Notes: generated by a model not told the origin, from the letters alone. Shown: positions 1-8,563, numbered from the stretch's first letter. The stretch is 64,000 nucleotides of DNA from Streptomyces sp. RKND-216 (GCF_004795255.1 NZ_SSBQ01000002.1:4680001-4744000), one strand, 5' to 3'. A program made the numbers and translations.

Positions 1-921
1 GCCGCCGCCACCCGGCAGAAGGTCCTGGCCGCGCTGGACGTCCTCGGCTACGAGCGCCCGGTGCGGCTGCGGCGGCGCAGCGCCGGACTGGTCGGGCTGG
101 TCATCCCGGAACTGACCAACCCCATCTTTCCCGCGTTCGCGCAGGTCATCGAGCAGGCGCTGAGCGGATACGGCTACACGCCGGTGCTCGGCACGCAGAT
201 GCCCGGCGGCGCCACGGAGGACGAGCTAGTCGACCAGCTCGTCGAACGCGGCGTCACCGGCATCATCTTCCTCTCCGGCCTGCATGCCGACCTCTCCGCC
301 GACCCCGAGCGGTACGCCCGCCTGACCGGGCGCGGTGTGCCGTACGTGCTGATCAACGGCTACAACGACCGTGTCCAGGCGCCGTTCGTCTCGCCGGACG
401 ACCGCGCGGCGGCCGGGATGGCCGTACGGCATCTCGCCGACCTCGGACACCGCCGCATCGGCCTCGCCGTCGGCCCGGCCCGCTTCGTGCCGTCCCTCCG
501 CAAGGCGGAGGGCTTCACGGCGGCGCTGGCCTCGTCCGGCGGCGTCACCGGCTGTGTCCAGCACACCCTCTTCACCGTCGAGGGCGGCCACGCGGCGGCC
601 GGCGCTCTGCTGGACGAGGGCTGCACCGGCATCGTCTGCGGCAGCGACCTGATGGCGCTGGGCGCCGTGCGGGCCGCGCGTCAGCGCGGCCTGTCCGTGC
701 CGGGCTCCGTGTCGGTCGTCGGCTACGACGACTCCCAGCTCAACGCCTTCACCGACCCGCCGCTGACCACTGTCCGCCAGCCCGTCCGCGCCATGGCGAA
801 CGCCGCCGTGCATGCCCTCCTGGAGGAGATCGGCGGCAACCCCGTCCAGCGCACCGAGTTCGTCTTCCAGCCGGAGTTGGTCGTCCGCAACTCCACGGGA
901 GCCGCCCCGGACACGGCCTGA
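1..921 (+). CDS. malR: MalR/Reg1-like LacI-family maltose regulator (5' partial)
   Basis: The reading frame is open from base 1, so the gene starts left of the window. The visible 306 residues begin at the end of the LacI helix-turn-helix and hinge (RQKVLAALDVLGYERPVRLR) and continue through the whole periplasmic-binding-protein-like sensor domain to a TGA at 919-921. Phrases such as YERPVRLR, PGG-TEDEL, FVSPDDRAA and TDPPLTTVR closely recall Streptomyces Reg1/MalR, which represses maltose and alpha-amylase genes and is relieved by maltodextrins. The amylase genes 11 kb downstream carry GCAAG repeats that such a protein could bind. The family is sure; the maltose assignment rests on remembered sequence similarity. 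Confidence 0.85.
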   Translation, partial: AAATRQKVLAALDVLGYERPVRLRRRSAGLVGLVIPELTNPIFPAFAQVIEQALSGYGYTPVLGTQMPGGATEDELVDQLVERGVTGIIFLSGLHADLSADPERYARLTGRGVPYVLINGYNDRVQAPFVSPDDRAAAGMAVRHLADLGHRRIGLAVGPARFVPSLRKAEGFTAALASSGGVTGCVQHTLFTVEGGHAAAGALLDEGCTGIVCGSDLMALGAVRAARQRGLSVPGSVSVVGYDDSQLNAFTDPPLTTVRQPVRAMANAAVHALLEEIGGNPVQRTEFVFQPELVVRNSTGAAPDTA

Positions 922-934
922 CCTCAAGCTCGGC

Positions 935-948
935 CGGGCTTCGGCCCG
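935..948 (+). terminator. Short TTCG-loop hairpin after malR
   Basis: CGGGC-TTCG-GCCCG lies 14 bases after the malR stop. The stem is only 5 bp but has a stable TTCG tetraloop. No T-run follows, as usual in actinomycetes. It is a weak terminator candidate. Confidence 0.3.
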
Positions 949-1019
949 CAAAGCGGTCCGTGAGCCCTTCCGAGCCGAACCAGGGCGCCGAGGACGAGGC
1001 ACGGCTGCTTGTCCACGGA

Positions 1020-1246
1020 CCGCCACGCGAAGGACCCGGCAGGCCGTGGCGGTACAGAGCGTGAACGAACTTCCCTGCCCGTGGTGGCTCGGATTCAACC
1101 GGACGATGCCGCAGGCCACGTTCCCTCTCCTGACGACGGCGTTGTCCAGCGCGCTCACCGGGAGCCGGGCCTTCATCCGGGTGTCGATGGAGTCCCCGAC
1201 GATCCGGCCGGAGCAGGCCTCCTTGACCGTGCACAGGTACACCTCT
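1020..1246 (-). pseudogene. IS3-family transposase (OrfB) relic
   Basis: On the minus strand the translation contains EVYLCTVKEACSGRIVGDSID, TRMKARLPVSALDNAVVRRG and, after a frame change, GKFVHALYRHGL. These match consecutive pieces of the DDE integrase core of IS3-type OrfB proteins (YLCAVKD..SNRIVGYSID.RMK, then the D-R-G-S-Q-F region and a serine/arginine-rich helix). Only about 75 codons remain, with a frameshift and no start, and no terminal inverted repeats were seen. It is a dead insertion-sequence fragment next to the maltose regulator. Confidence 0.75.
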
Positions 1247-1335
1247 TGCCTTGCCCGGTGGGATGTTCGGTTGTGTCGGTCGGCCACAGGAACGGCCGGT
1301 GTCCCACGGAGAGGAGGGCTGCGGACATTCAAGCG

Positions 1336-2259
1336 CTATCTGGTAGGCGGCGTGTTGTCTGTCGGTGTCTTGTCCTCCCCGGGTCCGGCACGAGTTGCGT
1401 CCTGAAGTGGGTGCTCCGCCGACTGGTCGGTGACGCGGCGCCTGCGGGTGCTGCGGAGGAGCACGGCGACGGCCGCTGCGGCGGCGACGGCTGCGGCAGC
1501 GAGCAGGAGGGTGCGGTCGGAGACCGCTGTGCCGAGGTGGGAGATCTGCTGTTCGATTGCGTATTCGGTGTCGACGTCGAGGAGGGAGGGGAGCGCGGAT
1601 GTGCCGTCGAACCGCAGGAAAAGGGCCCCGAGGGTGATGAACATAGCTCCGCCTGCCAGAGATGTGGTGTGGAGGCGGAGCCGCCCCAAGCTGATCTCGC
1701 GACCGCGGAGCCAGCGTCGGTGGCCGAGGTCGAACCGGTCCCAGAGCAGCGCGAGGACGAACAGCGGCAGTGCCATGCCCAGGGCGTAGACGGCCAGGAG
1801 TGTGCTGCCGTACACCGGGTCGCCGCCCAGGGCGGCGACGGTGAGGATGCCGCCGAGTACCGGGCCGGCGCAGAAGCCCGCCAGCCCGTAGACGGCGCCG
1901 AGTGCCCAGGTGGAGAAGGCGGTGCTGGGTTTGAGTCCGGCGGCGGTCTGTTGCAGGCGGCGGGAGCCGAAGCCGAGGCCGAGGATCTGGGCGAGGCCGA
2001 GGGCGATGACGGTCCAGCCGCCGATGGTGATGAGCAGGTCGCGGTGCCCGTAGAACAGGCGGCTGGCGAAGGAACCGGCGGCTCCGAGGGGGACCAGGGT
2101 GGTGCACAGCCCCGCGTAGAAGAGTGCGGTGCGTCCGGCCAGTCTGGTGGCGGTGGTGAAGGAGTAGGCGAAGAAGGCGGGAAGGAGGAGGGCACTGCAG
2201 GGGCTGAGCAGGGTGAGGAGGCCGCCGAGCAGGGCCAGCAGGTAGCCGGTGTCGCTCAC
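1336..2259 (-). CDS. ccdA: CcdA/DsbD-type transmembrane thiol-disulfide reductase
   Basis: A 307-residue integral membrane protein. It starts with GTG inside GTGA, overlapping the stop of the upstream DsbA-like gene by 4 bp, which implies translational coupling. The first helix carries LLGGLLTLLSPCSALLLPAF, the conserved P-C of the CcdA family, and a second redox cysteine lies in GLAGFCAGPVLGG. Proteins of this family carry electrons from cytoplasmic thioredoxin across the membrane to reduce extracytoplasmic thiol proteins, here presumably the adjacent DsbA-like protein. The C-terminal 60 residues, after an alanine-rich last helix, are charged and probably disordered. Confidence 0.88.
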   Translation of the reverse strand: MSDTGYLLALLGGLLTLLSPCSALLLPAFFAYSFTTATRLAGRTALFYAGLCTTLVPLGAAGSFASRLFYGHRDLLITIGGWTVIALGLAQILGLGFGSRRLQQTAAGLKPSTAFSTWALGAVYGLAGFCAGPVLGGILTVAALGGDPVYGSTLLAVYALGMALPLFVLALLWDRFDLGHRRWLRGREISLGRLRLHTTSLAGGAMFITLGALFLRFDGTSALPSLLDVDTEYAIEQQISHLGTAVSDRTLLLAAAAVAAAAAVAVLLRSTRRRRVTDQSAEHPLQDATRAGPGEDKTPTDNTPPTR

Positions 2260-3005
2260 CGCTTCGACTCCTTGGCGGCCTTCTCGATGGCCTTCTCGAA
2301 GGTGGGGGTGGGCATGGCGCCGAGGATGGGAGTGTTGTTGACCAGGAAGGCGGGGGTGCTGGTCACGCCCAGGCGGTAGCCCTCCTCCTTGTCTTGTTGC
2401 AGGGCGTCGCGGGCGGCCTTGCTGTTCATGTCGTTGCGGAACTCCTCCAGGTCCGGGACGCCCGCCTTGCGGGCGAAGTCGACGAGGTTGTCGGGGGTGA
2501 AGACGCCGGAGTTGCGCGCGCGTTCCTGGGAGTAGAGCAGTTCGTGGAACTCCCAGAACGTGTTCTGCTGCGCTGCGGCCCAGGCGGCGAGAGCCGACTG
2601 GTCGGACTCCTGTCCGAAAACGGGGAAGTTGCGCCATTCGATGCGCAGGACACCCTTCTTGACGTAGTCACGGATCAGTTCGGGTTCGGTCTCGCGGGCG
2701 AACTTGCCGCAGAACGGGCACTGGAAGTCGGCGTATTCGATGAGGACTACAGGGGCGTCGGTCTGGCCCAGCGCCATGGGGTCGCCGGCGTCCCGGCGCG
2801 CGAGGTGGCTCAGGTCGGGCCCCTGCCTGGAGGAGTCGTCAGGGCGTGCGCTGGGGGTGTTGACCGGGGAGGACCCCTCGCTCCGGCCCGAGGGATCGTC
2901 CCCTCCGGTGGTGAGGAAGGTGACGACTACGGTGAGGGACAGCGCGAGGACGGTCGCGGCCAGGGCGATGTGACGGCGAGTGGTCGACTGCTTCGTGGCA
3001 GGCAT
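2256..3005 (-). CDS. Membrane-anchored DsbA-like thioredoxin-fold protein
   Basis: 249 residues. An N-terminal signal-anchor (residues about 13-32, IALAATVLALSLTVVVTFL) is followed by a serine/proline linker and a thioredoxin-fold domain with the active site DFQCPFCGKF (CPFC) and the cis-proline loop GVTSTPAFLVNN. This layout is typical of extracytoplasmic DsbA/thiol oxidoreductases of actinomycetes (Thioredoxin_4 family). It lies between a CPVC membrane protein upstream and CcdA downstream on the same strand, so the three probably form an envelope disulfide relay. The ATG at 3003-3005 was chosen because the signal-anchor begins directly after it. Confidence 0.88.
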   Translation of the reverse strand: MPATKQSTTRRHIALAATVLALSLTVVVTFLTTGGDDPSGRSEGSSPVNTPSARPDDSSRQGPDLSHLARRDAGDPMALGQTDAPVVLIEYADFQCPFCGKFARETEPELIRDYVKKGVLRIEWRNFPVFGQESDQSALAAWAAAQQNTFWEFHELLYSQERARNSGVFTPDNLVDFARKAGVPDLEEFRNDMNSKAARDALQQDKEEGYRLGVTSTPAFLVNNTPILGAMPTPTFEKAIEKAAKESKR

Positions 3006-3061
3006 AGGAGTACTCCGGAAGAGCGTACGAGGCTGCGGGTGAGTGTTCGCGCGGAGCCGGT

Positions 3062-3562
3062 TCAGGCTGCGGACGCGCGAGCGGCGGTGGGGGTGGGGCA
3101 GGCGTCGGCGGTGGCCAGGCGCCGCAGGGCCGCCTCGGCCAGCAAGCCGATGGAGGCCAGCGCGACCAGCGGCTGCAGCGGCGCCCAATAGCTCAGCGCG
3201 CCGGAGGTGCCCAGCAGAAGCAGCACCAGCTTGTTGCAGACCGGACAGCCGACGGCGAAGAACGACAGCACACCGCCCACTGAGCCGAGACGCCCGGCCG
3301 TGGGAGTCCCCGCGGCATCCGGTGTACGGATGTAGGTGGCCAGCACGATGCCGGCCAGGGCCGCGGTCACGGCGAGCGTGGGGTAGTTCCACCACTGCAC
3401 GGGGACGGACCGGGAGAAGAGCGGATTGGGCACCACATCGGTCGGCATGCCGACCAGCAGTGCGGTGACGAGGGCGCCTGCGGCGGCGGTGGCCCATCGG
3501 TTGTGGGGCCAGCCGGTCAGTGAGCGGGCCGCACGGCGAGGCGACCTACTGGAAGAAGTCAC
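3062..3562 (-). CDS. Small membrane protein with CPVC motif, likely redox partner of the DsbA-like protein
   Basis: 166 residues from a GTG preceded by a GGAG ribosome site. Four hydrophobic segments are visible (about 27-40, 62-80, 94-116, 124-145). The third begins FFAVGCPVCNKLVLLLLG, placing a C-x-x-C at a membrane interface. Small Streptomyces membrane proteins of this type often sit beside thioredoxin-fold proteins, but I cannot name a family with confidence. VKOR and DsbB proteins place a CxxC similarly, yet their other cysteines are absent. The job is inferred from position: first gene of the transcription unit leading into the DsbA-like and CcdA genes. Confidence 0.7.
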   Translation of the reverse strand: MTSSSRSPRRAARSLTGWPHNRWATAAAGALVTALLVGMPTDVVPNPLFSRSVPVQWWNYPTLAVTAALAGIVLATYIRTPDAAGTPTAGRLGSVGGVLSFFAVGCPVCNKLVLLLLGTSGALSYWAPLQPLVALASIGLLAEAALRRLATADACPTPTAARASAA

Positions 3563-3619
3563 GACAAAGAGCTCCTGATTCCGAGATGTGTCACGGACGC
3601 GGGGTGGTTGCCGCGCGTC

Positions 3620-4036
3620 CTACACCCGCAGGACGGAGAGCTCTTCGTAGGACGGTGGAGAAGGCGGCGGTGGTGCCGGGCCGCCACGGCCCGGCACCAC
3701 CCGTGCGCCGCCGTGATCCCGGGCCGTGGGCGCGCCTGGGACAGCGACGGGCGTGGAGGCCGCCTCGTGGCGGATGGATGCCGGTGCCTCGGCCTGCTCG
3801 TCGGCAGCGTTCGCGCAGCCGGACGAAGAGGCGGTGGCATCGGTGGAGGGACCGTCGGCCGCTTGAAGCTGCACATGCGGCTGAGCGGCAGCGGACGAAG
3901 GGGCGGCAGGATGGTGCGAGGCCGCGGTGGCGGAGGCCTGCGTGCAGGCGAGACCGGCGACGGCGATCAGCAGCGCCATGGCGGTACGCAGCGCGAACCC
4001 GTAGGCCGCGTTTGTCTGGCGCCTGGTGGCTCTCAA
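3620..4036 (-). CDS. Small secreted protein of unknown function (TTG start)
   Basis: 138 residues. The start is TTG, placed by a strong AAGGAGG ribosome site 6 bases upstream. Residues about 14-36 form a signal peptide (ALRTAMALLIAVAGLACTQA), possibly a lipoprotein-type site at the cysteine. The rest is low in complexity, rich in Ala, Pro, Ser and His, and ends PPPPSPPSYEELSVLRV. No domain is recognised. The tidy start, signal peptide and distinctive C-terminus make it more than a chance reading frame, but conservation is unknown. Confidence 0.5.
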   Translation of the reverse strand: MRATRRQTNAAYGFALRTAMALLIAVAGLACTQASATAASHHPAAPSSAAAQPHVQLQAADGPSTDATASSSGCANAADEQAEAPASIRHEAASTPVAVPGAPTARDHGGARVVPGRGGPAPPPPSPPSYEELSVLRV

Positions 4037-4124
4037 GCCTGCCTCCTTCCCGCGGCGGCAAGCCTAGCTGACAGCCGGGGCCGGCCACGTGGGGGCGCCG
4101 GGTTGCCGCAAACTCGCGGCTGCG

Positions 4125-4916
4125 TCACGAGGCCAGCACCGAGGGCGCGAGCAGCGCGGTGGTGGCGACGGCTGCGGCGACGGCGAGGACGACGTACGCG
4201 AAGGCGCGGCGTATGGTCGCGGCCGGGAGCCGGGGCGCGACGCGGGCGGCCAGCAGCGAGACGATCACGGACGATGCGGCGAAGAGCACCAGGACGGTGT
4301 AGTCGATGCCGCCCACGGCGCTCGCGTGCGCGCTGAGTCCGGCGACGGAGTTGATGAACACCACGGCGAGGGAGGTCGCGACGGCCTGCTGGGCGCCCAG
4401 CCCGAGCAGGAGGCTGAGGGCGGGAACGATCACGAAACCGCCGCCGACGCCGAACAGACCGGTCAGCAGCCCGACGCCGGCGCCGGCGAGAATCGACTTG
4501 GGCAGGCAGCTACGCCAGTTGATGCCGCCCTCGCGGGTGCGGCAGGCGCCGCCGGCCTCGTCGCTGCCACGGAGCATGCGCACCGCGACGACCACCATGA
4601 GGGCGGCGAAGGCGAGGAAGAGCCAACGCTCGGGGATCAGGCGTCCCAGCGCGGCGCCGGCGAAGGCGGCCGGGATGCCGGCGGCGCCGAAGACACCGGC
4701 GATGCGCCATTGGACCGCGTGCCGGCGTTCCCGGGGGAGGACGCCGCCGAGGGAGGAGACGGCCACTACCGCGAGGGAGGCGGGGATGGCGGCGTGGAGT
4801 GGCTGCCCGACGCCGTAGACCAGGGCCGGCACCGCGAGGATGGATCCTCCGGCACCCAGGAGGCCGAGCGCGAGTCCGATGACGGCGCCGAAGAGCACGG
4901 CCAGAATGCTGATCAC
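4125..4916 (-). CDS. tauE: TauE/SafE-family sulfite/organosulfur exporter
   Basis: 263 residues with about eight membrane helices. Two related glycine-rich repeats are visible, GLLGAGGSILAVPALVYGVG at the N-terminus and GLFGVGGGFVIVPALSLLLG near residue 160, the signature of the duplicated TauE/SafE fold. Members export sulfite, sulfoacetate or related anions. It is the last gene of the rhodanese and CstB-like unit, and a tauE gene is also part of the staphylococcal cst locus, so export of sulfite or thiosulfate made by CstB is a reasonable inference. A GTG at 4961 would add 15 residues; the GTG at 4916 is preferred because the first helix starts there. Confidence 0.87.
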   Translation of the reverse strand: MISILAVLFGAVIGLALGLLGAGGSILAVPALVYGVGQPLHAAIPASLAVVAVSSLGGVLPRERRHAVQWRIAGVFGAAGIPAAFAGAALGRLIPERWLFLAFAALMVVVAVRMLRGSDEAGGACRTREGGINWRSCLPKSILAGAGVGLLTGLFGVGGGFVIVPALSLLLGLGAQQAVATSLAVVFINSVAGLSAHASAVGGIDYTVLVLFAASSVIVSLLAARVAPRLPAATIRRAFAYVVLAVAAAVATTALLAPSVLAS

Positions 4917-5040
4917 CTCATGTGTGTAGGGCGCCCCGCGGATCGTCAGGGCGGACACCACTGGTAGCGACGTGCCGGGGCGGGGTCGGTGACCGGGGCT
5001 GCGAGCGCCCCGGTCACCGACCCGATGATGGCCGGCTCAG

Positions 5041-6465
5041 TCAGGCGCCGGTCACGGGTACCCCGGCGCCTTCGGCGGTGTCGAAGTGGTCGTCGACGAT
5101 GACCGCGCGGCGGCCTGCCTGTTCCAGGACCGAGGCTGCGGCAGTGGCGCGGTAGCCGCTGCCGCAGTGCACCCACACGGCGCCGGCAGGGATATCGCCG
5201 ACGCGATCCTTGAGCTCGTACAGCGGGATGTGCACCGCGCCCTCGACGTGCGAGGCCCTGAACTCGTTGTTGGTCCGCACGTCCAGGACCACGTCCGCGG
5301 CCGGCAGGCCGCCGGTGCGGCCCTGCAGCGCGGCGGCCAGGTCGGCGAAGCTGGCCGTGTCGGCGTCTTGGAGCTGGTCGGGGTCGGCGGCGAGCTCGGC
5401 GGGCTGGCCAGTGGCGGCGCCGGCGAGGTCGTCGATGCCGATGCGTGCCAGTTCCCGCTGTGCTGCGGCGACCTGCTCACTGCTCTCGCCGACCAGGGTC
5501 ACCGGGGCGCCCCAGTCGATCATCCAGCCGAGCCAGGTGGCCATGGGGCCGTCGAGGCCGAGGCTGACGATGCCAGCGAGGTGGGAGGCGGCGTATGCCT
5601 TGCGGTTGCGCAGGTCGACCACCCACTCGCCGCTCTCCAGGCGCTGCGCCAGCTCCTGCGGTGTGGTGGTCGCCGGGGCGCGCAGGTCCAGCGGCTCGGG
5701 CCCTTCGGCGTTCTTCACGCCCATGTGCGCGTAGTAGGCGGGGTAGGCGTCCAGGCCGGACAGTGTCTGCTCGACGAACTCCTCCTGGGCAAGCGTGAGG
5801 GCGGGGTTGATGCGGCGCTGTTCGCCGATGTCGGCGGTGTCGCCGGCCGCCTGGGTGGCCGAGCAGAAGCTGCCGAAGCCGTGGGTGGGCCACACCTGTG
5901 CACCGTCGGGCAGCAGGTCGGCGAGCTTGTGGGCGGAGGCGTGCTGGTGGCGGGCCAGTTCGTGGCTGTGCTCGGTGCCCAGGAGGTCGGTGCGGCCGGT
6001 GGTGCCCAGCAGCAGCGAGCCGCCGGTGAACACGCCGACCGGACCGGAGTCGCCCTCCAGCGCGTAGGACAGGTGGTGGAAGGTGTGCCCCGGGGTAGCG
6101 AGCACCCGGACGCGCATCCGGCCGGAGAGTTCCAGCACCTCGCCGTCGCGCAGTGGCCGGTGGGCGAACGGCGCCTGGTCCGCTGCGGCCACGCCGTACT
6201 CGGCACCGGTCAGCCGGGCCAGCTCCAGCCCGCCGGAGACGTAGTCGTTGTGCACGTGCGTCTCCAGCACGGCCGCGATCCGCACGCCGAGCCGCCCGGC
6301 CTCGGCGATCACCCGGTCCACGTCCCGCTGCGGGTCGACCACCACGGCCACCTCGCCGTCGGCCGCGAGATAGCTGCGGTCACCGAGCGACGACGTCGCC
6401 ACCGTTGACACCGACAGCCCGCCCGGGAGCGTCTCCTCGGCCTGCTTGTTCGCCGTGTCCGTCAC
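5041..6465 (-). CDS. cstB: CstB-like persulfide dioxygenase with two rhodanese domains
   Basis: 474 residues. Residues about 15-255 are a metallo-beta-lactamase fold of the ETHE1 persulfide dioxygenase type, with iron ligands in LETHVHNDYVSGG (H70, H72), PGHTFHH (H127) and GRTD (D160). Residues about 270-360 are a rhodanese-like domain without a catalytic cysteine, and residues about 375-470 are a second rhodanese with active-site HCGSGYR (C434). This MBL, dead rhodanese, live rhodanese order is that of CstB, which oxidises low-molecular-weight persulfides and yields thiosulfate. Its GTG overlaps the stop of the upstream rhodanese in GTGA. Confidence 0.9.
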   Translation of the reverse strand: MTDTANKQAEETLPGGLSVSTVATSSLGDRSYLAADGEVAVVVDPQRDVDRVIAEAGRLGVRIAAVLETHVHNDYVSGGLELARLTGAEYGVAAADQAPFAHRPLRDGEVLELSGRMRVRVLATPGHTFHHLSYALEGDSGPVGVFTGGSLLLGTTGRTDLLGTEHSHELARHQHASAHKLADLLPDGAQVWPTHGFGSFCSATQAAGDTADIGEQRRINPALTLAQEEFVEQTLSGLDAYPAYYAHMGVKNAEGPEPLDLRAPATTTPQELAQRLESGEWVVDLRNRKAYAASHLAGIVSLGLDGPMATWLGWMIDWGAPVTLVGESSEQVAAAQRELARIGIDDLAGAATGQPAELAADPDQLQDADTASFADLAAALQGRTGGLPAADVVLDVRTNNEFRASHVEGAVHIPLYELKDRVGDIPAGAVWVHCGSGYRATAAASVLEQAGRRAVIVDDHFDTAEGAGVPVTGA

Positions 6466-6782
6466 TGCTTCGCTCCTTCGACTTCGCGACCGGACTCGAT
6501 CCACGCCGACGTACCGCCGGCGACCGAGACGGCCGTCACTCCTGATTGCTCCAGCGCGCGCGCAGCTTCGAGGCTGCGACGGCCGGACTGGCACACCACG
6601 TGCACACCGTCCGATCCCGCGCTCGCGGGATCGGCCAGCAACTCCTCCAGCGGCACATTCACCGCCCCCGGCACATGGCCCTGCGCGTACTCCTGCGGCG
6701 AGCGCACATCGAGTACCCGCACCCCGCGCTCCCGCGCGGCGGCCAGCTCTTCCACGGTCACCTCGCGCACCGTGCTGTTCAT
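6462..6782 (-). CDS. Single-domain rhodanese sulfurtransferase
   Basis: 106 residues, one rhodanese fold. It shows DVRSPQEYAQGHVPGAVNVP and the active loop VVCQSGRRS with the persulfide-carrying cysteine, then GGTSAW. The ATG at 6780-6782 has an AAGGAG site 8 bases upstream; a GTG one codon earlier is less likely. It is the first gene of a minus-strand unit running into the CstB-like gene (4-bp overlap) and then TauE. Two palindromic operators lie upstream of it. It probably delivers sulfane sulfur to or from the CstB-like enzyme. Confidence 0.9.
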   Translation of the reverse strand: MNSTVREVTVEELAAARERGVRVLDVRSPQEYAQGHVPGAVNVPLEELLADPASAGSDGVHVVCQSGRRSLEAARALEQSGVTAVSVAGGTSAWIESGREVEGAKQ

Positions 6783-6793
6783 CACCGAGACTC

Positions 6794-6811
6794 CTTACCC
6801 GAGGGGGTATT
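6794..6811. promoter_or_regulatory. Candidate CstR operator 1 (7-4-7 palindrome)
   Basis: CTTACCC-GAGG-GGGTATT lies directly in front of the rhodanese ribosome site. It shares the half-site and 4-bp spacing of the two sites at 6887 and 7666, with two mismatches in the left half. C-tracts flanked by TA are typical of CsoR-family operators. Confidence 0.65.
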
Positions 6812-6886
6812 TTTCGGGTTGCCGCAGGGTGGCGCCTGGAAACCCGGCAGCGGTGGTTCCCGTCGCCGGTATCCACCCACATCTAC

Positions 6887-6904
6887 AATACCCGGGGGGG
6901 TATT
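6887..6904. promoter_or_regulatory. Candidate CstR operator 2 (perfect AATACCC-N4-GGGTATT)
   Basis: The perfect inverted repeat AATACCC-GGGG-GGGTATT lies about 105 bp upstream of the rhodanese start, where a promoter for the rhodanese-cstB-tauE unit is expected. It has the same half-sites as the operator in front of the regulator gene itself. Confidence 0.75.
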
Positions 6905-7046
6905 TATTCCGTTGCAGGGGCCTGTCGGCGGCGGGGTGGGGTCTAGGCACGGGAGGCCGGGGCCCGCTTCTCGCGCCCAAGCCGCGGGGTGTCCGGGTGG
7001 AAGGCGTCTCGGTCCAGGAATGGGCCGCTGCGGCGCCCCGGTTCCG

Positions 7047-7616
7047 CTAACGGTCCAGGTTGCTCAGGGTGTCGCGGAGGTCGCACTGGGGTGTGCGGTT
7101 GTGGGGCAGCTTGGCCAGCACGGCGGCCATGCCGCACGTGTCGGTCACGGCGGAGAAGACCAGGCCGGCCGCGATGCCCGCGGACAGCAACTGGAAGGCC
7201 GGGTGCACCAGAAGGCCGAGGAGGAGTCCGGTGAGGACGAGTGCGCCTGCGGTGAGGCGGACCTGGCGTTCCATGCCCCAGGTGGTACGGGCTCCCTCGG
7301 GGCGGTGGACTTCGCCTCCGTGCTGGGTCCACGCCTGCGTGCCGCCAGTGAGCGTGGTGGCGCTTACGCCGTGTTCTGCGAGCGTGGCGGATGCCTGGCT
7401 GGAGCGCGCGCCGGAAGCGCACACGACCAGCAGCTCACCGCGGGCGGCTGCGTTCTGCAGCGTCGGCAGAGCGGTCGAAAGCTGGTCGAGGGGCACATTG
7501 TGTGCTCCCGGAAGGTGACCGGAGGCATACTCCCCCGGCGTGCGGACGTCGATGATGGTGTAGTCCTCCAGGCGTGAGGCCGCCTGTGTGGGGTGGACCG
7601 CGGTGGGGGCGGGCAT
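7047..7616 (-). CDS. Rhodanese fused to a DUF2892-type membrane domain
   Basis: 189 residues. Residues about 10-105 form a rhodanese with DVRTPGEYASGHLPGAHNVP and active loop VVCASGARSSQ. After the linker comes a hydrophobic hairpin (RLTAGALVLTGLLLGLLV and the following glycine-rich helix) ending TDTCGMAAVLAKLPHN, which fits the DUF2892 inner-membrane domain often joined to rhodaneses. It is divergent from the CstR-like regulator, with operator 3 between them. A membrane-tethered sulfur carrier in sulfide or persulfide metabolism is the likely role. Confidence 0.88.
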   Translation of the reverse strand: MPAPTAVHPTQAASRLEDYTIIDVRTPGEYASGHLPGAHNVPLDQLSTALPTLQNAAARGELLVVCASGARSSQASATLAEHGVSATTLTGGTQAWTQHGGEVHRPEGARTTWGMERQVRLTAGALVLTGLLLGLLVHPAFQLLSAGIAAGLVFSAVTDTCGMAAVLAKLPHNRTPQCDLRDTLSNLDR

Positions 7617-7640
7617 CGATGAGTGTCCTCTCGGTGTTGA

Positions 7641-7979
<339 letters not shown>

Positions 7980-8000
7980 GGAGCCCGTCACCCTCTCTCG

Positions 8001-8030
8001 GTCTGCGAGGGTCTGCGAGGGTCTGCGAGG
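8001..8030. repeat. Three perfect tandem copies of a 10-bp unit
   Basis: GTCTGCGAGG is repeated three times without a mismatch, just after the cstR stop and 20 bp before the ArsR::VOC relic. It may mark slippage at a deletion junction. Confidence 0.9.
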
Positions 8031-8051
8031 GTCCGCTGGGCGTGCGCCGGG

Positions 8052-8411
8052 CCTCGCCGGCGCATCCTCGGCGAGCTGGCGGAACGGGACGGCCAGACGC
8101 TGGTGAAGAAGCGCGACGTACCGCTCGGTGAGGCGCGCTCGCTGACCGTGGTCTCGCCCGAGGACCCCGACGGCACCGAGCTGCTGCTGGAGCCTTCCGG
8201 GCACCCCGCCGTGCAGCCGTACAAGACCTCGCTCGTCCAGGACGGCATCCCGGCCACCTCCTTCGCCGTGGCCGACGTACCGGCGGAAGCCGGCCGGCTG
8301 CGCGAGCTCGGCGTGCAGTTCACCCAGGAACCCCTGGAGATGGGGCCCGTCACCACCGCGGTCTTTGACGACGCCTGCGGCAACCTGATCCAGATCGTGC
8401 ACAGCAAGTAG
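8052..8411 (+). pseudogene. In-frame ArsR::VOC fusion relic
   Basis: The frame reads PRRRILGELAERDGQTL, the first DNA-binding helices of an ArsR-family repressor, and then runs directly into VKKRDVPLGEARSLTVVSPE and the rest of a glyoxalase/VOC protein up to IVHSK and a stop at 8409-8411. In Streptomyces an arsR gene commonly precedes such a VOC gene. Here the C-terminal part of ArsR and the first half of the VOC domain are missing and the halves are joined in frame. No start exists for the ArsR part; a GTG at 8103 could at most give a 102-residue half domain. It is almost certainly not functional. Confidence 0.75.
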
Positions 8412-8563
8412 CTATTGGTCCGGGCCGGGAAGGGCGGAGGAAGGCGGGGCGGGAGTACCGTGCGGGGGAGAGCTACCCGTCGGGATGGTGCGTACGAAGA
8501 GCGCACCGGCGTCGGTGTCCCGCTCGACGCTCGCGTACAGCCCAGCACAGAAGGAAGTCAGAC

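Noticed and set aside
1009..2379. 456-codon plus-strand frame spanning the IS3 relic and ccdA
   Set aside because: It crosses two unrelated minus-strand features and has no recognisable domain or ribosome site.
3062..3562. VKOR or DsbB identity for the CPVC membrane protein
   Set aside because: Only one cysteine pair is present and the second extracytoplasmic pair of those families is lacking, so the name was not assigned.
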